The notes beneath the pieces were generated by a model. The model worked only from the letters and a program-made list of their open reading frames with translations, searched no databases and had not been told where the DNA came from. The position numbers and the translations under genes are program-made. This document shows, piece after piece, positions 18,679-26,224 of a DNA stretch of 64,000 nt. Within the stretch, counting starts at the first letter, position 1. Every line of letters starts with the position of its first letter. The stretch is from Methylorubrum sp. B1-46 (lineage in GTDB: Bacteria > Pseudomonadota > Alphaproteobacteria > Rhizobiales > Beijerinckiaceae), in the NCBI RefSeq assembly GCF_021117295.1, contig NZ_CP088247.1:3735001-3799000 (forward strand), given 5' to 3'.

Positions 18679-19473
18679 TCACAGTTCCGCCGAGCGCCGC
18701 GACAGTTCCGCCCGCAGGTGGCGGGCCGCCTCGACCAGGGCGGCGTCCCGGCGCTGACGCGGACGAGGCGGCGCGAGGGTGACGTCCGCCGCGATCCGCC
18801 CGGGGCTGCCGGCCAGCACCACGACCCGATCGGCGAGATAGACCGCCTCGTCGATGTCGTGGGTCACGAACAGCACCGTCTTGCCCGTTTGCGCCTTGAT
18901 GCGCTGGATCTCGTCCTGCAGGCCTTCGCGGGTGAAGCTGTCGAGCGCCGAGAACGGCTCGTCCATCAAGAGCACTTCGGGTTCCACCGCAAGCGCGCGG
19001 GCGATGGCGATGCGCTGGCGCTGCCCGCCGGAGAGCTGGTGCGGCCATCGGCCGGCGAGGTCGGACAGCCCGACGAGCTTGAGCATCGCCGCCGCCCGCT
19101 CCCGGCGCTCGGACTTGGACAGGCCGTGCCGCTCCAGGCCGAAGGCGACGTTGTCGATCACCCGCCGCCAGGGCAGCAGCCGGGCGTCCTGGAACACGAG
19201 CGCCATCGGCGTCCGGGTCTTCTGGGGATCGGTGTCGAGATGAACCGTGCCGGTGCTGGGCTTGGCCAGATCGATTAGAACCCGCAGGAGCGTCGATTTG
19301 CCGACGCCGGACTCGCCGACGATGACGAGGAACTGCCCGCGCGGCACGGCGAGATCGAGGGCCGACAGGATCTCGGTGCGCCGCCCGTCGCGCTCGTAGG
19401 CGAGGCTCAGGCCACGGATGTCGATGATGGGAGGCTGCGCCGTGCCCATCGCCGCACGCGTCGTCGCACTCAT
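18679..19473 (-). CDS. ABC transporter ATPase, nitrate/sulfonate/taurine type
   Basis: 264 residues. Walker A GESGVGKST, Q-loop VFQDARLLPW, signature LSGGQRQRIAIARAL, Walker B VLLMDEPFSALD and H-switch VTHDIDEAV are all present. The LLPWxxVxDNVxFGLE segment is typical of SsuB/TauB/NrtD. ATG 19473 overlaps the permease stop (ATGA). It powers import by the adjacent permease and binding protein. Confidence 0.92.
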   Translation of the reverse strand: MSATTRAAMGTAQPPIIDIRGLSLAYERDGRRTEILSALDLAVPRGQFLVIVGESGVGKSTLLRVLIDLAKPSTGTVHLDTDPQKTRTPMALVFQDARLLPWRRVIDNVAFGLERHGLSKSERRERAAAMLKLVGLSDLAGRWPHQLSGGQRQRIAIARALAVEPEVLLMDEPFSALDSFTREGLQDEIQRIKAQTGKTVLFVTHDIDEAVYLADRVVVLAGSPGRIAADVTLAPPRPRQRRDAALVEAARHLRAELSRRSAEL

Positions 19474-20222
19474 GCGCGCCACCGCAGCAGCCAGCCCTGC
19501 AGGGCGACGAAGCCGGTGTCGAACAGGCCGTATAGCCCGGCCATGGTCAGCATGTAGACCACGACGATGTCGGTGGAGAGGAGCGAGGAGGCCTGCATCA
19601 TCCGGGCGCCGATGCCGGGCACCCCGAAGATCTCGGCGGCGACCACCGCCATCCAGGCCTGGCCGAGCGCCGTGCGCAGGCCGACGAGGATGCCGGGGGT
19701 AGCCGCCGGCAGCATGATCTTGGTGAGCCGCGCGAACGGCCCGCGAAAGCCGAAGGCCTGGGCCACCTCGACCAAATCGCGGTCGACGCCGCGCACCGCG
19801 CCTTGGGTCGCAAAGAACACGATCCAGAACACGCCGATGGCGATGATGAACACGGCCGCCGAGGGCTGGACGCCGAACCAGATGATCGCGAACGGCACCC
19901 AGGCGAGGCCGGGAATGGGGCGCAGCAGCCGCACGATCCAGGCCGTCAGGCTCTCGAACCAGCGGAACATGCCGGAGAGGAGACCGAGCGCGATGCCGGC
20001 GCCCGCGCCGACGCCGAGCCCGACCACGTAGTGGCTCAGGCTCTCGGCCACCGCGCGCAGCCACGCACCGCTCGCGATCTCGCGCGCGAAGGCCGCAGGA
20101 AGAGAGGAGGGCGGCGGCAGGAAGGCCGGGTTGACGAGGTCGAGCCGGGGCGCCGCCTCCCACAGGGCGAGGAAGGCGGCGAGCCCGACGGCTGCCAGCG
20201 CAGCCGAGCGGAACGGGTTCAT
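19470..20222 (-). CDS. ABC transporter permease, SsuC/TauC type
   Basis: 250 residues with about six membrane helices, beginning MNPFRSAALAAVGLAAFLALWE. The EAA loop region (VEVAQAFGFRGPFARLTKIMLPAATPGILVGLRTALGQAWMAVVAAE) contacts the ATPase. The composition fits permeases for aliphatic sulfonates, taurine or nitrate. Middle gene of a three-gene leftward operon, overlapping the ATPase start. Confidence 0.92.
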   Translation of the reverse strand: MNPFRSAALAAVGLAAFLALWEAAPRLDLVNPAFLPPPSSLPAAFAREIASGAWLRAVAESLSHYVVGLGVGAGAGIALGLLSGMFRWFESLTAWIVRLLRPIPGLAWVPFAIIWFGVQPSAAVFIIAIGVFWIVFFATQGAVRGVDRDLVEVAQAFGFRGPFARLTKIMLPAATPGILVGLRTALGQAWMAVVAAEIFGVPGIGARMMQASSLLSTDIVVVYMLTMAGLYGLFDTGFVALQGWLLRWRA

Positions 20223-20244
20223 GGCGTCAGGGTCGTGAGGGAAA

Positions 20245-21258
20245 TCAGGGCTTCTTGGCCGCGTCGAACGGCTTGGCGTCGAACAGGCCGTCGGTCGGCG
20301 CCTCCTTGTCGAGGGTGCCGATCGAGACCTGATAGGCCTGCATCTTCTTCGTCGCCTCGATGATGGTGCGCGGGTCGGCGACGAACTTCGCGGCCGGCGA
20401 GGAGAGCGCCTTCTGGATCGTGGCGACGTCGGTGATGCCCTTGCCGAGGGCCGCCTCGACCGGGGGCGCGGCGCGGGCCGGGTCGGTCTTCAGGAGGTCG
20501 GTCGCCTTCACGAGCGCCGAGACGAGACCTTCCACCGCCTTCGGGTTGGCGTCGGCGAACTTGCCGTAGACGGCCACCACCGTCCCCGGCTGGTCGGGGA
20601 ACATCTCCCCGCCGGTGGCGATCAGCGTGATCTTCGGGTTGCGCCCCTGGACGATGGTCAGCGCCGGCTCGCGGATCGAGGCGCCGTCGACGGCGCCGGC
20701 GAGCAGCGCCTGCTGGGTCGCGTCGATACCCATGGCGACGATCTCGACATCGGCCTTGTCGGCCTTGGCCACCTGCCAGAGCCAGTGCTGCAGGGTGGTG
20801 TTCGGCACCGAGCCCGGCGGCTGCGTGGCGAGCCGGGCGGGGCGCCCCTCCTTGGCCTTGAACTGCTTGAAGGCCTCGGCCTTGCTCGGGGCGGCGGCGA
20901 AGTAGGGCGCGAGCTTGGGGGCGGCCACGAACACCATCTCCTCGATGGCGGTGGCGGCCACGACCCGCACGTCGATGCCCTTGGTGCGGGCGACCGCGAG
21001 CGGCGCGATGCCGGCGACGTAGACGTCGATGGTGCCCGACGCCAGCGCCTGGATCATGTTGGGGCCGGACTCGAAGGTGGTGAAGACCGGTGCCAGCCCG
21101 GCCTCCTTCAGCCAGCCCTCGCCGTTAGCGACGAAGACGGGGGCGGCACCGATCACCGGAATCACGCCGATGCGCACGGGCACCGTCTGGGCGGCGACGG
21201 AGACAGGAAGGGCGACAAGCCCCGCGATCAGGGCAAAGGCCTTGAACAGATTGCGCAT
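20245..21258 (-). CDS. periplasmic substrate-binding protein (sulfonate/nitrate type)
   Basis: 337 residues with signal peptide MRNLFKAFALIAGLVALPVSVAAQ. NMT1/SsuA-like features: VRIGVIPVIGAAPVFVANGEGWLKEAGL, SGPNMIQALASGTIDVYVAGI and QPPGSVPNTTLQHWL. First gene of the importer operon, 22 bases upstream of the permease. Captures the substrate in the periplasm. The ligand (sulfonate, taurine, nitrate or another small anion) cannot be read from sequence. Confidence 0.9.
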   Translation of the reverse strand: MRNLFKAFALIAGLVALPVSVAAQTVPVRIGVIPVIGAAPVFVANGEGWLKEAGLAPVFTTFESGPNMIQALASGTIDVYVAGIAPLAVARTKGIDVRVVAATAIEEMVFVAAPKLAPYFAAAPSKAEAFKQFKAKEGRPARLATQPPGSVPNTTLQHWLWQVAKADKADVEIVAMGIDATQQALLAGAVDGASIREPALTIVQGRNPKITLIATGGEMFPDQPGTVVAVYGKFADANPKAVEGLVSALVKATDLLKTDPARAAPPVEAALGKGITDVATIQKALSSPAAKFVADPRTIIEATKKMQAYQVSIGTLDKEAPTDGLFDAKPFDAAKKP

Positions 21259-21499
21259 CGATACGGGTTCCAGGGAGCCGAACGGCGTCCCCCATGGCAC
21301 AGCAAGCGCGATCTTCCAAACGCACCCGCCCTCCGTCGCCCTCTGCCGCCGCAGGCCGCCAGCCTCACCGGACCGGTGACACGGCCACCCGAGCGGCGAC
21401 GCTTTGCCGGCCTGCGACGGAACGGCCTGTTCCTCCTGCCGTTTACCCAGCCGAAAGCGGCACCCACGCCGCGGGACAGACGACAGGATACCTCACGCC

Positions 21500-21937
21500 A
21501 TGAGCCTCATCGGCAGCATCGTCAGCAAGATCCTCCACCCGTTCGGCTCGTCGGAGGCGCAGGCCGCCGAGGCCGGCACGTCGTCCTCCAAGCCCTCCGA
21601 GACCCAGGCCCAGCCGTCCTCCGGCGGCGGCAGCGCCGCGGCCTCTACGCCCACCAGCGGCGGCACCTCCTCGGGCGGATCGGTCGATGTCGAGGCCGTG
21701 CTCAACGACCTCGCCGCGAAGAACCCGCAGAAGCTGAACTGGCGCACCTCGATCGTCGACCTGATGAAGCTGCTTGATCTCGATTCGAGCCTGCACGCCC
21801 GCCAGCAGCTCGCCGACGAGCTGCACTACACCGGCGACAAGAACGATTCGGCCTCGATGAACGTGTGGCTGCACAAGCAGGTCATCAAGAAGCTCGAGGA
21901 GAACGGCGGCAAGGTGCCCGCCGATCTCAAGGACTGA
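21500..21937 (+). CDS. DUF3597 domain protein
   Basis: 145 residues. The N-terminus MSLIGSIVSKILHPFG is followed by a Ser/Gly/Thr-rich linker (residues 20-70) and a C-terminal DUF3597 domain (DVEAVLNDLAAKNPQKLNWRTSIVDLMKLLDLDSS and ADELHYTGDKNDSASMNVWLH). The domain recalls small LysM-associated proteins. Role unknown; likely cytoplasmic. A strong terminator follows. Confidence 0.88.
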   Translation: MSLIGSIVSKILHPFGSSEAQAAEAGTSSSKPSETQAQPSSGGGSAAASTPTSGGTSSGGSVDVEAVLNDLAAKNPQKLNWRTSIVDLMKLLDLDSSLHARQQLADELHYTGDKNDSASMNVWLHKQVIKKLEENGGKVPADLKD

Positions 21938-21979
21938 GTCCTTTGCGGCGGCGAAAGTCCGTCGGCGACGTATCGAAAG

Positions 21980-22018
21980 GGAAAGGGCGGCGGCAGGATC
22001 CCTGCCGCCGCCCTTTCC
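21980..22018 (+). terminator. rho-independent terminator after DUF3597 gene
   Basis: Perfect 18-bp stem (21980-21997 with 22001-22018) closing an ATC loop; the GC-rich stem runs AGGGCGGCGGCAGG/CCTGCCGCCGCCCT and is flanked by A on the left and TT on the right. Confidence 0.85.
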
Positions 22019-22183
22019 TTGTCATCGCTCCATCCTGCCGATCGTCAGGCGGCCCAGGCCCTCGCGGGGTCCCACGCGCAGTGCTCGTTCAGGGCACCGG
22101 CGAAGTCCGCGGCAAAAATCTGAGATTGCGAGCCGGCAGCCGACGGACCGTGGCGTTGGAACGATCGGGGCTGTTGCCTCTCG

Positions 22184-22888
22184 CTATGCTGGCAGGACCA
22201 CCACTTTCGTCTTGACCGGGGTTCGCGCGTAGAGGTGGATCATATCCTGACTGAGCAGGCCGACACAGCCGCTCGTAATGCCGCTGCCGATCGATTCGGG
22301 ATCGCTGCTGGCATAGATGGTGTAGAGCGTATAGGCGCCGTTCTGGTAGAGATGCAGGGTGCGGGCCCCGAGCGGGTTGTCGAGGCCGCCCGGCATCCCG
22401 CGCGCGTATTTGGCCGCCTCGGGCTGTCGCCGGATCATCTCCTTAGGTGGTGTCCAGGTTGCCCACTCGGACTTGCGGCCGACATAGGCGTCACCGCTCC
22501 ACAAGAACCCGTCGCGCCCGACATTGGCGCCGTAGCGGGTCGCCGAGCCGTCGCCCTCGATGCGGTAGACGTAGTAGTTGCGCGGATCGACGACGATCGT
22601 TCCGGGCGCTTCCTTGGTCTCGTATCGAACCGTCCGGCGGAAGTACTTCGGATCAACCTTGCGGACATCGACCGCCGGGATTGGGAATTTCTCGGCCGGC
22701 ATCGGCCCGTAGACCTTCGCCGCCTCGGCCAGCATCGTGCCATCGGAGGTCACGCAGCCGCCAAGCCCGAATGCGCCGAGGCCGGCGGCCGAGCCAGCCA
22801 GGAATGAGCGCCGGTCGAGAAGCCGAGCCCGGGGAAGGGTGGTCTCGTTCGAGCCATCGGCATGGGCCCGCCGAACATCGATCGTCAT
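22184..22888 (-). CDS. L,D-transpeptidase (YkuD) fold protein with altered active site
   Basis: 234 residues. A Tat-like/lipoprotein signal (RRSFLAGSAAGLGAFGLGGC, lipobox LGGC near residue 45) exports it. The YkuD domain spans about 95-230: PGTIVVDPRNYYVYRIEGDG, NPLGARTLHLY, GSGITSGCVGLLSQDMIHLYAR, ending VKTKVVVLPA. The catalytic cysteine (SGC) is kept. But the usual histidine before it (IHG in active enzymes) reads IYA, and the arginine after SGCx is glycine. It may be a diverged or inactive cell-wall enzyme, or use a different base. Confidence 0.82.
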   Translation of the reverse strand: MTIDVRRAHADGSNETTLPRARLLDRRSFLAGSAAGLGAFGLGGCVTSDGTMLAEAAKVYGPMPAEKFPIPAVDVRKVDPKYFRRTVRYETKEAPGTIVVDPRNYYVYRIEGDGSATRYGANVGRDGFLWSGDAYVGRKSEWATWTPPKEMIRRQPEAAKYARGMPGGLDNPLGARTLHLYQNGAYTLYTIYASSDPESIGSGITSGCVGLLSQDMIHLYARTPVKTKVVVLPA

Positions 22889-23446
22889 CGTCTTGGACTT
22901 TCCAAATCCTGCAGTCCGATGGGCGAGGCTCCGGCATTCGCCCGATCATCCTCCTGCTAAGCTGAGATTGCGGCGACGCGATGCACCTGGCAAGTGCGGC
23001 GTGAGCTGTCGACCGATGGCCTCGGCCTGCGCCCTGCGCCCGGTTGTGCTCGCGGCCGGAATGCCGATGCTCAATGCCATCGGCACTTCACTCGTCGCGG
23101 TTCGCGCCTCCGGCATCGCGACAGCGGCGAACGATGCCCCCTCGGGCCCGATCGACGGGTCGGTCGCGGCCGAGCACAGAGCCGGTGGGCTTCTTGGCGG
23201 GCGCCCGTCCCGTCTGGGCGATGTGCCGCGCTTCCTGAAGATCAGCGTCGCAGACCGCTGCAAATGCCACGCCGACCTGATTGCCGACGCTGGAGCGCGA
23301 GCGGGGAGGGACGGCAGGCGCCGTCACGCCTCAAGCGCGTCCAACAGCGCGGGAGCCGCCGGGTTCGGTGAACCCAAGCGGAGAGCGCGTCGGGCTCACG
23401 AAGCCGCAGCGCAAACCGTCATTTCGAGCTAAATCATTGTCGGGGT
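22889..23446. other. intergenic stretch with a gene remnant
   Basis: Apart from the TSUP transporter remnant (separate entry), no gene is supported. Several open frames on both strands exist, but they have no recognisable content. The region ends at the tRNA 3' fragment that marks the edge of the integrated element. Confidence 0.5.
23035..23240 (+). pseudogene. remnant of TauE/SafE (TSUP) family permease
   Basis: A plus-strand frame reads VVLAAGMPMLNAIGTSLVAVRASGIATAANDAPSG, then a degraded IDGSVAAEHRAGGLLGG. Intact TSUP permeases have MINAIGTSLVAV, then ATALNYALSGLIDW and GGLIGG. The hydrophobic membrane residues have been replaced by charged ones (A-E-H-R), and no N- or C-terminal part is found. 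A decayed fragment beside the tRNA site. Confidence 0.55.
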
Positions 23447-23495
23447 TGGTAGGCCTGGCCGGACTTGAACCGACAACCAGACCGTTATGAGCGGT
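23447..23495 (-). other. 3' half of a tRNA (CAU anticodon): attachment-site remnant
   Basis: On the minus strand, CCGCTCATAACGG (anticodon stem-loop, CAT) leads through a variable loop and a T arm (GTCGGTTCAAGTCCGGC) to CAGGCCT-A-CCA. No matching 5' half exists: the sequence before the anticodon stem lacks a D arm and an AGGCCTG acceptor strand. Such 3' tRNA pieces are what integrases leave at one end of an island. The integrase gene begins 115 bases away. Elongator Met and Ile2 cannot be told apart from this half. Confidence 0.75.
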
Positions 23496-23610
23496 GTGTA
23501 GGGACCGTTCTGCGCCCTGTGAGAGGGTGAGAACGAAACACGTACCGGAACCGCTATTACCCCCAGTTTCCCCCCGTTCCGGTTCCGGTCCGGTTCCGGT
23601 ACCGAAACCC

Positions 23611-25080
23611 TCAGGCGGCCTTCGCCTCCCCCACGGTCGCCAGGGACCGGAGCGGCAGCCCGAGCCGCGCGAGCCGGGCGTCCCGGTTCGCCGCCGCGAT
23701 GCGCAAGTCCTTGTCGCGGTGGTAGTGGATCGAGAAGGCGTCGTGGAGCTCGGGCGGCGGGAGCGACCGCTTCTTCCGGCCGCCGGCGATGCCGGCCTGG
23801 TAGTCGGCGGCCCAGTGGCCGTAGACCTCCAGCAGGATCTTCTCGCTGATGCCGAGATAGTTGCCCGCATCCCACGACTTCACCCCGCGCTGGAGGAGCC
23901 AGGTCGCGCAGGTGTGGCGCAGCATGTGCGGCGTGCCCTTGAGCCCGGCGTCGCGGAGGGCCACGCCGAAGCCCTTGTTCACCTGTTCGACCGGCTGCCC
24001 GTTGAACTCGACGACGTAGTCCCGCGACACGCCGAGGCGCTTCCACCGGCGGATGTGGGCGAGGAGCCTGTCCGGGATCCGCACCGGCGGCTGGCGCTTG
24101 TTCGTGGCGGCCTGCCCGACGGCGAGGCGGTGGAACATGCCGGTGTCGAGGTCGAGCCACGACCGCCCCGGGATGGGATCGAACGCGGCCGTCGCGATGG
24201 CACCGGCCCGTGTGCCGGTGTAGATGCCGAGCAGGGTGAACCGGCAAAGGTGCCGGTGCGGCCGCTTCTTCGAGGGGACCTTCTCCCCAGCCCGGGTCCG
24301 GCTGTCCTTCCGGACGGTCATGAGCTCGCGCTTGCGCCACATGCCGAGCAGGAGCCGGGCCGCCTCGGGGCGCTCCAGGTGGTGCTCCTTCCTTTTGCCC
24401 TTGGCTGGCAGCGAGACCTCGACGATCTCGCGGCAGTAGCCCCGGCCACGGTGCCAGTTGATGGCCGCGCGCATGTCTTCGAGCTCGCGCCGGGCCCCCT
24501 GCGGAGAGACCATCCGGGCTTCGTTGCCGGTCTCCTCCGGGCGGGCGGACTTCCAGGCATGGCCGCAGCGCCAGGCCACGTAGGCGTCGCAGGAGTCTCC
24601 GTCGACGTCGGCGAGCGTCCTACCCTGCCACCACTCGCCGAGCTGCAGCAGCCGCGCCATGCACCGGCCGGCGCGCCCCTCGTAGATCGCGGGCTTCTCG
24701 TGGACGATGCCGGCCTTGGCGTCCTCGGCGCGCAGGTCCTCGACGCGCTTCTGGACGACGCGCTCACCCCACATCAGGAGCACGTCGACGACGAGGATCT
24801 CGCCGGCGCCGCGGCCCTTCTGGACGGAGGGGCGGTGCTTGGCGGTGATGTAGTCGGCCAGGGCCTGGTGGGCCTTCGCCTCCTCGGCATTGTTGAAGGC
24901 TAGCGCCTCGGCCTTCTCGGCGCCCTTGAGGCCGCGGACATCGCGCGCAAAGCAGCCAACGGGTCGCCGGATCCCTCCGTCGTCCTTGACGTGCCATTGG
25001 GCGAGCCGCTCTGTCCCGCCGTCCTTGCCGATCTCGCCGGGCCTGAGCCAGAGCCTCGGTCCACTGTTCCTGCGCGGCAT
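23611..25080 (-). CDS. tyrosine-type site-specific integrase
   Basis: 489 residues from ATG 25080 (MPRRNSGPRLWL); an ATG at 25092 is in frame. Core-binding domain around residues 90-210. Catalytic residues, numbered from this start: R291 in GIYTGTRAGAI, H385 and R388 in HMLRHTCATWLL, then Y420 in LLEVYGHW. Longer than lambda-type integrases, with an extended N-terminus. It lies next to the tRNA 3' fragment and probably integrated this element there. Its 5' part overlaps the excisionase-like gene by about 180 bases in another frame, which is unusual. Confidence 0.92.
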   Translation of the reverse strand: MPRRNSGPRLWLRPGEIGKDGGTERLAQWHVKDDGGIRRPVGCFARDVRGLKGAEKAEALAFNNAEEAKAHQALADYITAKHRPSVQKGRGAGEILVVDVLLMWGERVVQKRVEDLRAEDAKAGIVHEKPAIYEGRAGRCMARLLQLGEWWQGRTLADVDGDSCDAYVAWRCGHAWKSARPEETGNEARMVSPQGARRELEDMRAAINWHRGRGYCREIVEVSLPAKGKRKEHHLERPEAARLLLGMWRKRELMTVRKDSRTRAGEKVPSKKRPHRHLCRFTLLGIYTGTRAGAIATAAFDPIPGRSWLDLDTGMFHRLAVGQAATNKRQPPVRIPDRLLAHIRRWKRLGVSRDYVVEFNGQPVEQVNKGFGVALRDAGLKGTPHMLRHTCATWLLQRGVKSWDAGNYLGISEKILLEVYGHWAADYQAGIAGGRKKRSLPPPELHDAFSIHYHRDKDLRIAAANRDARLARLGLPLRSLATVGEAKAA

Positions 25081-25340
25081 CCTTCCCGCCACTCCCTGAT
25101 GATGCGCCTCGTCACGATGATCGACCGTCCGTGCCGCTCAGGTTTGAGATCCCCACGGTCGATCGCCTCGCGAAGCTGACGCTCGGTGAGGAGGGGGTAT
25201 GCGCCGAAGAACGGGTCCACGCCGCACAGCTCCGGCAGCCAGATCGCGGCTGCGAGGCTGAGAGGCGTGTCGTCGGTCGCGCTTGCCGCGAGGGGGCGCT
25301 CCTCGAAGACGGTCCCCACAATCAATTGGAATTCGGCCAT
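24900..25340 (-). CDS. putative excisionase/HTH protein upstream of the integrase
   Basis: 146 residues from ATG 25340 (MAEFQLIVGTVFEERP). The middle resembles MerR/Xis-type winged helix proteins: DPFFGAYPLLTERQLREAIDRGDLKPERHGRSIIVTRRIIREW. The remaining part is low-complexity and overlaps the integrase coding region in a different frame for about 180 bases. Possibly only the first 100 residues matter, or the integrase start lies further downstream. The location just upstream of int supports a directionality factor. Confidence 0.6.
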   Translation of the reverse strand: MAEFQLIVGTVFEERPLAASATDDTPLSLAAAIWLPELCGVDPFFGAYPLLTERQLREAIDRGDLKPERHGRSIIVTRRIIREWREGCRAGTVDRGSGSGPARSARTAGQSGSPNGTSRTTEGSGDPLAALRAMSAASRAPRRPRR

Positions 25341-25604
25341 GCAGGGAGTCTCGCTCCGGGACCGGAATACTGCAAGCGCCAAGACGACCCCTCGGTTAAC
25401 GGAAGCTCGCCAAAAACCCCTGGGCGCAACCCCCAAGTCCAGGGAAATCTCAATGCTGGCTTGAGGATGACCTTGAGCTGGAAATCTGCGTCGTGCAGGA
25501 TGCCCTCATGAGCGTCGCCCTCTCGAAACGCCCGCAGGCCTGACCTGCCACCCGCCGCCGGGACACCCCGCGCGGCTCGCGTTCCGAATTCGAGGGGGCT
25601 TCCC

Positions 25605-26183
25605 GTGGCCACATATTTCGTATCCGACTCCCACTTCGGCCATGCCGGCATGCTCAGCGACCGCATGCCCCGGCCGCGCCCGTTCGCCTCCGTCGAGGAG
25701 ATGGACGAGCGCATGGTAGCTCTCTGGAACAACAGAATTCGCCCCGACGACCGGGTCTTCCACCTCGGGGATTTTGCCTACGGATGCTCGATGAAGCATG
25801 CCAAGTCTGTATTCGCGCGCCTGAACGGTCACCGAACGCTGATCCGAGGCAATCATGAACAGCGCGGCGACCGCCTCCCGTGGGAGGGCGGCATCCACGA
25901 TGTTCTCCGGCTGACCGTGCAGGATCGCGGCATGCCGACGCCCGTCGACCTGTGGCTGTCCCATTACGCGCACCTCTCGTGGCCGGACAGCTACAAGGGC
26001 CGCCTCCACCTCTTCGGGCATTCCCATGGCGCCATCCCGGCGACCGCCCGATCCTGCGACGTCGGCGTCGACTGCTGGCGCTTCCGGCCGGTGACGATCC
26101 CGGAGATCCTAGAACTCCTCGCGGACGTCGTCCGACACGAGGACGGCCCCGTCGCGGCGGCCGCGCTGGCGGAGGCGGCGTGA
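25605..26183 (+). CDS. metallophosphoesterase (calcineurin-like)
   Basis: 192 residues from GTG 25605 with a purine-rich ribosome site (GAGGGGG). Motifs: DSHFGHAGML (metal-binding D and H), FHLGDFAYG, IRGNHEQRGDR and HLFGHSHGA. It is a YfcE/phage-type phosphoesterase, the same group as single-domain phage hydrolases. Gene lies opposite to most of the element, followed by a hairpin that separates it from the convergent gene. Substrate unknown. Confidence 0.85.
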   Translation: MATYFVSDSHFGHAGMLSDRMPRPRPFASVEEMDERMVALWNNRIRPDDRVFHLGDFAYGCSMKHAKSVFARLNGHRTLIRGNHEQRGDRLPWEGGIHDVLRLTVQDRGMPTPVDLWLSHYAHLSWPDSYKGRLHLFGHSHGAIPATARSCDVGVDCWRFRPVTIPEILELLADVVRHEDGPVAAAALAEAA

Positions 26184-26192
26184 CCGGGAGAA

Positions 26193-26222
26193 TGGGGTCT
26201 CCTCAAACCTGAGGAGACCCCA
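26193..26222. terminator. bidirectional hairpin between convergent genes
   Basis: Perfect 13-bp stem TGGGGTCTCCTCA / TGAGGAGACCCCA with an AACC loop, sitting between the stop of the phosphoesterase (26183) and the stop of the leftward gene (26225). No T tract, but position and strength fit a terminator for both. Confidence 0.7.
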
Positions 26223-26224
26223 TG

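Noticed and set aside
22946..23263. 105-residue minus-strand frame
   Set aside because: Opposes the TSUP-like remnant; no domain or ribosome site.
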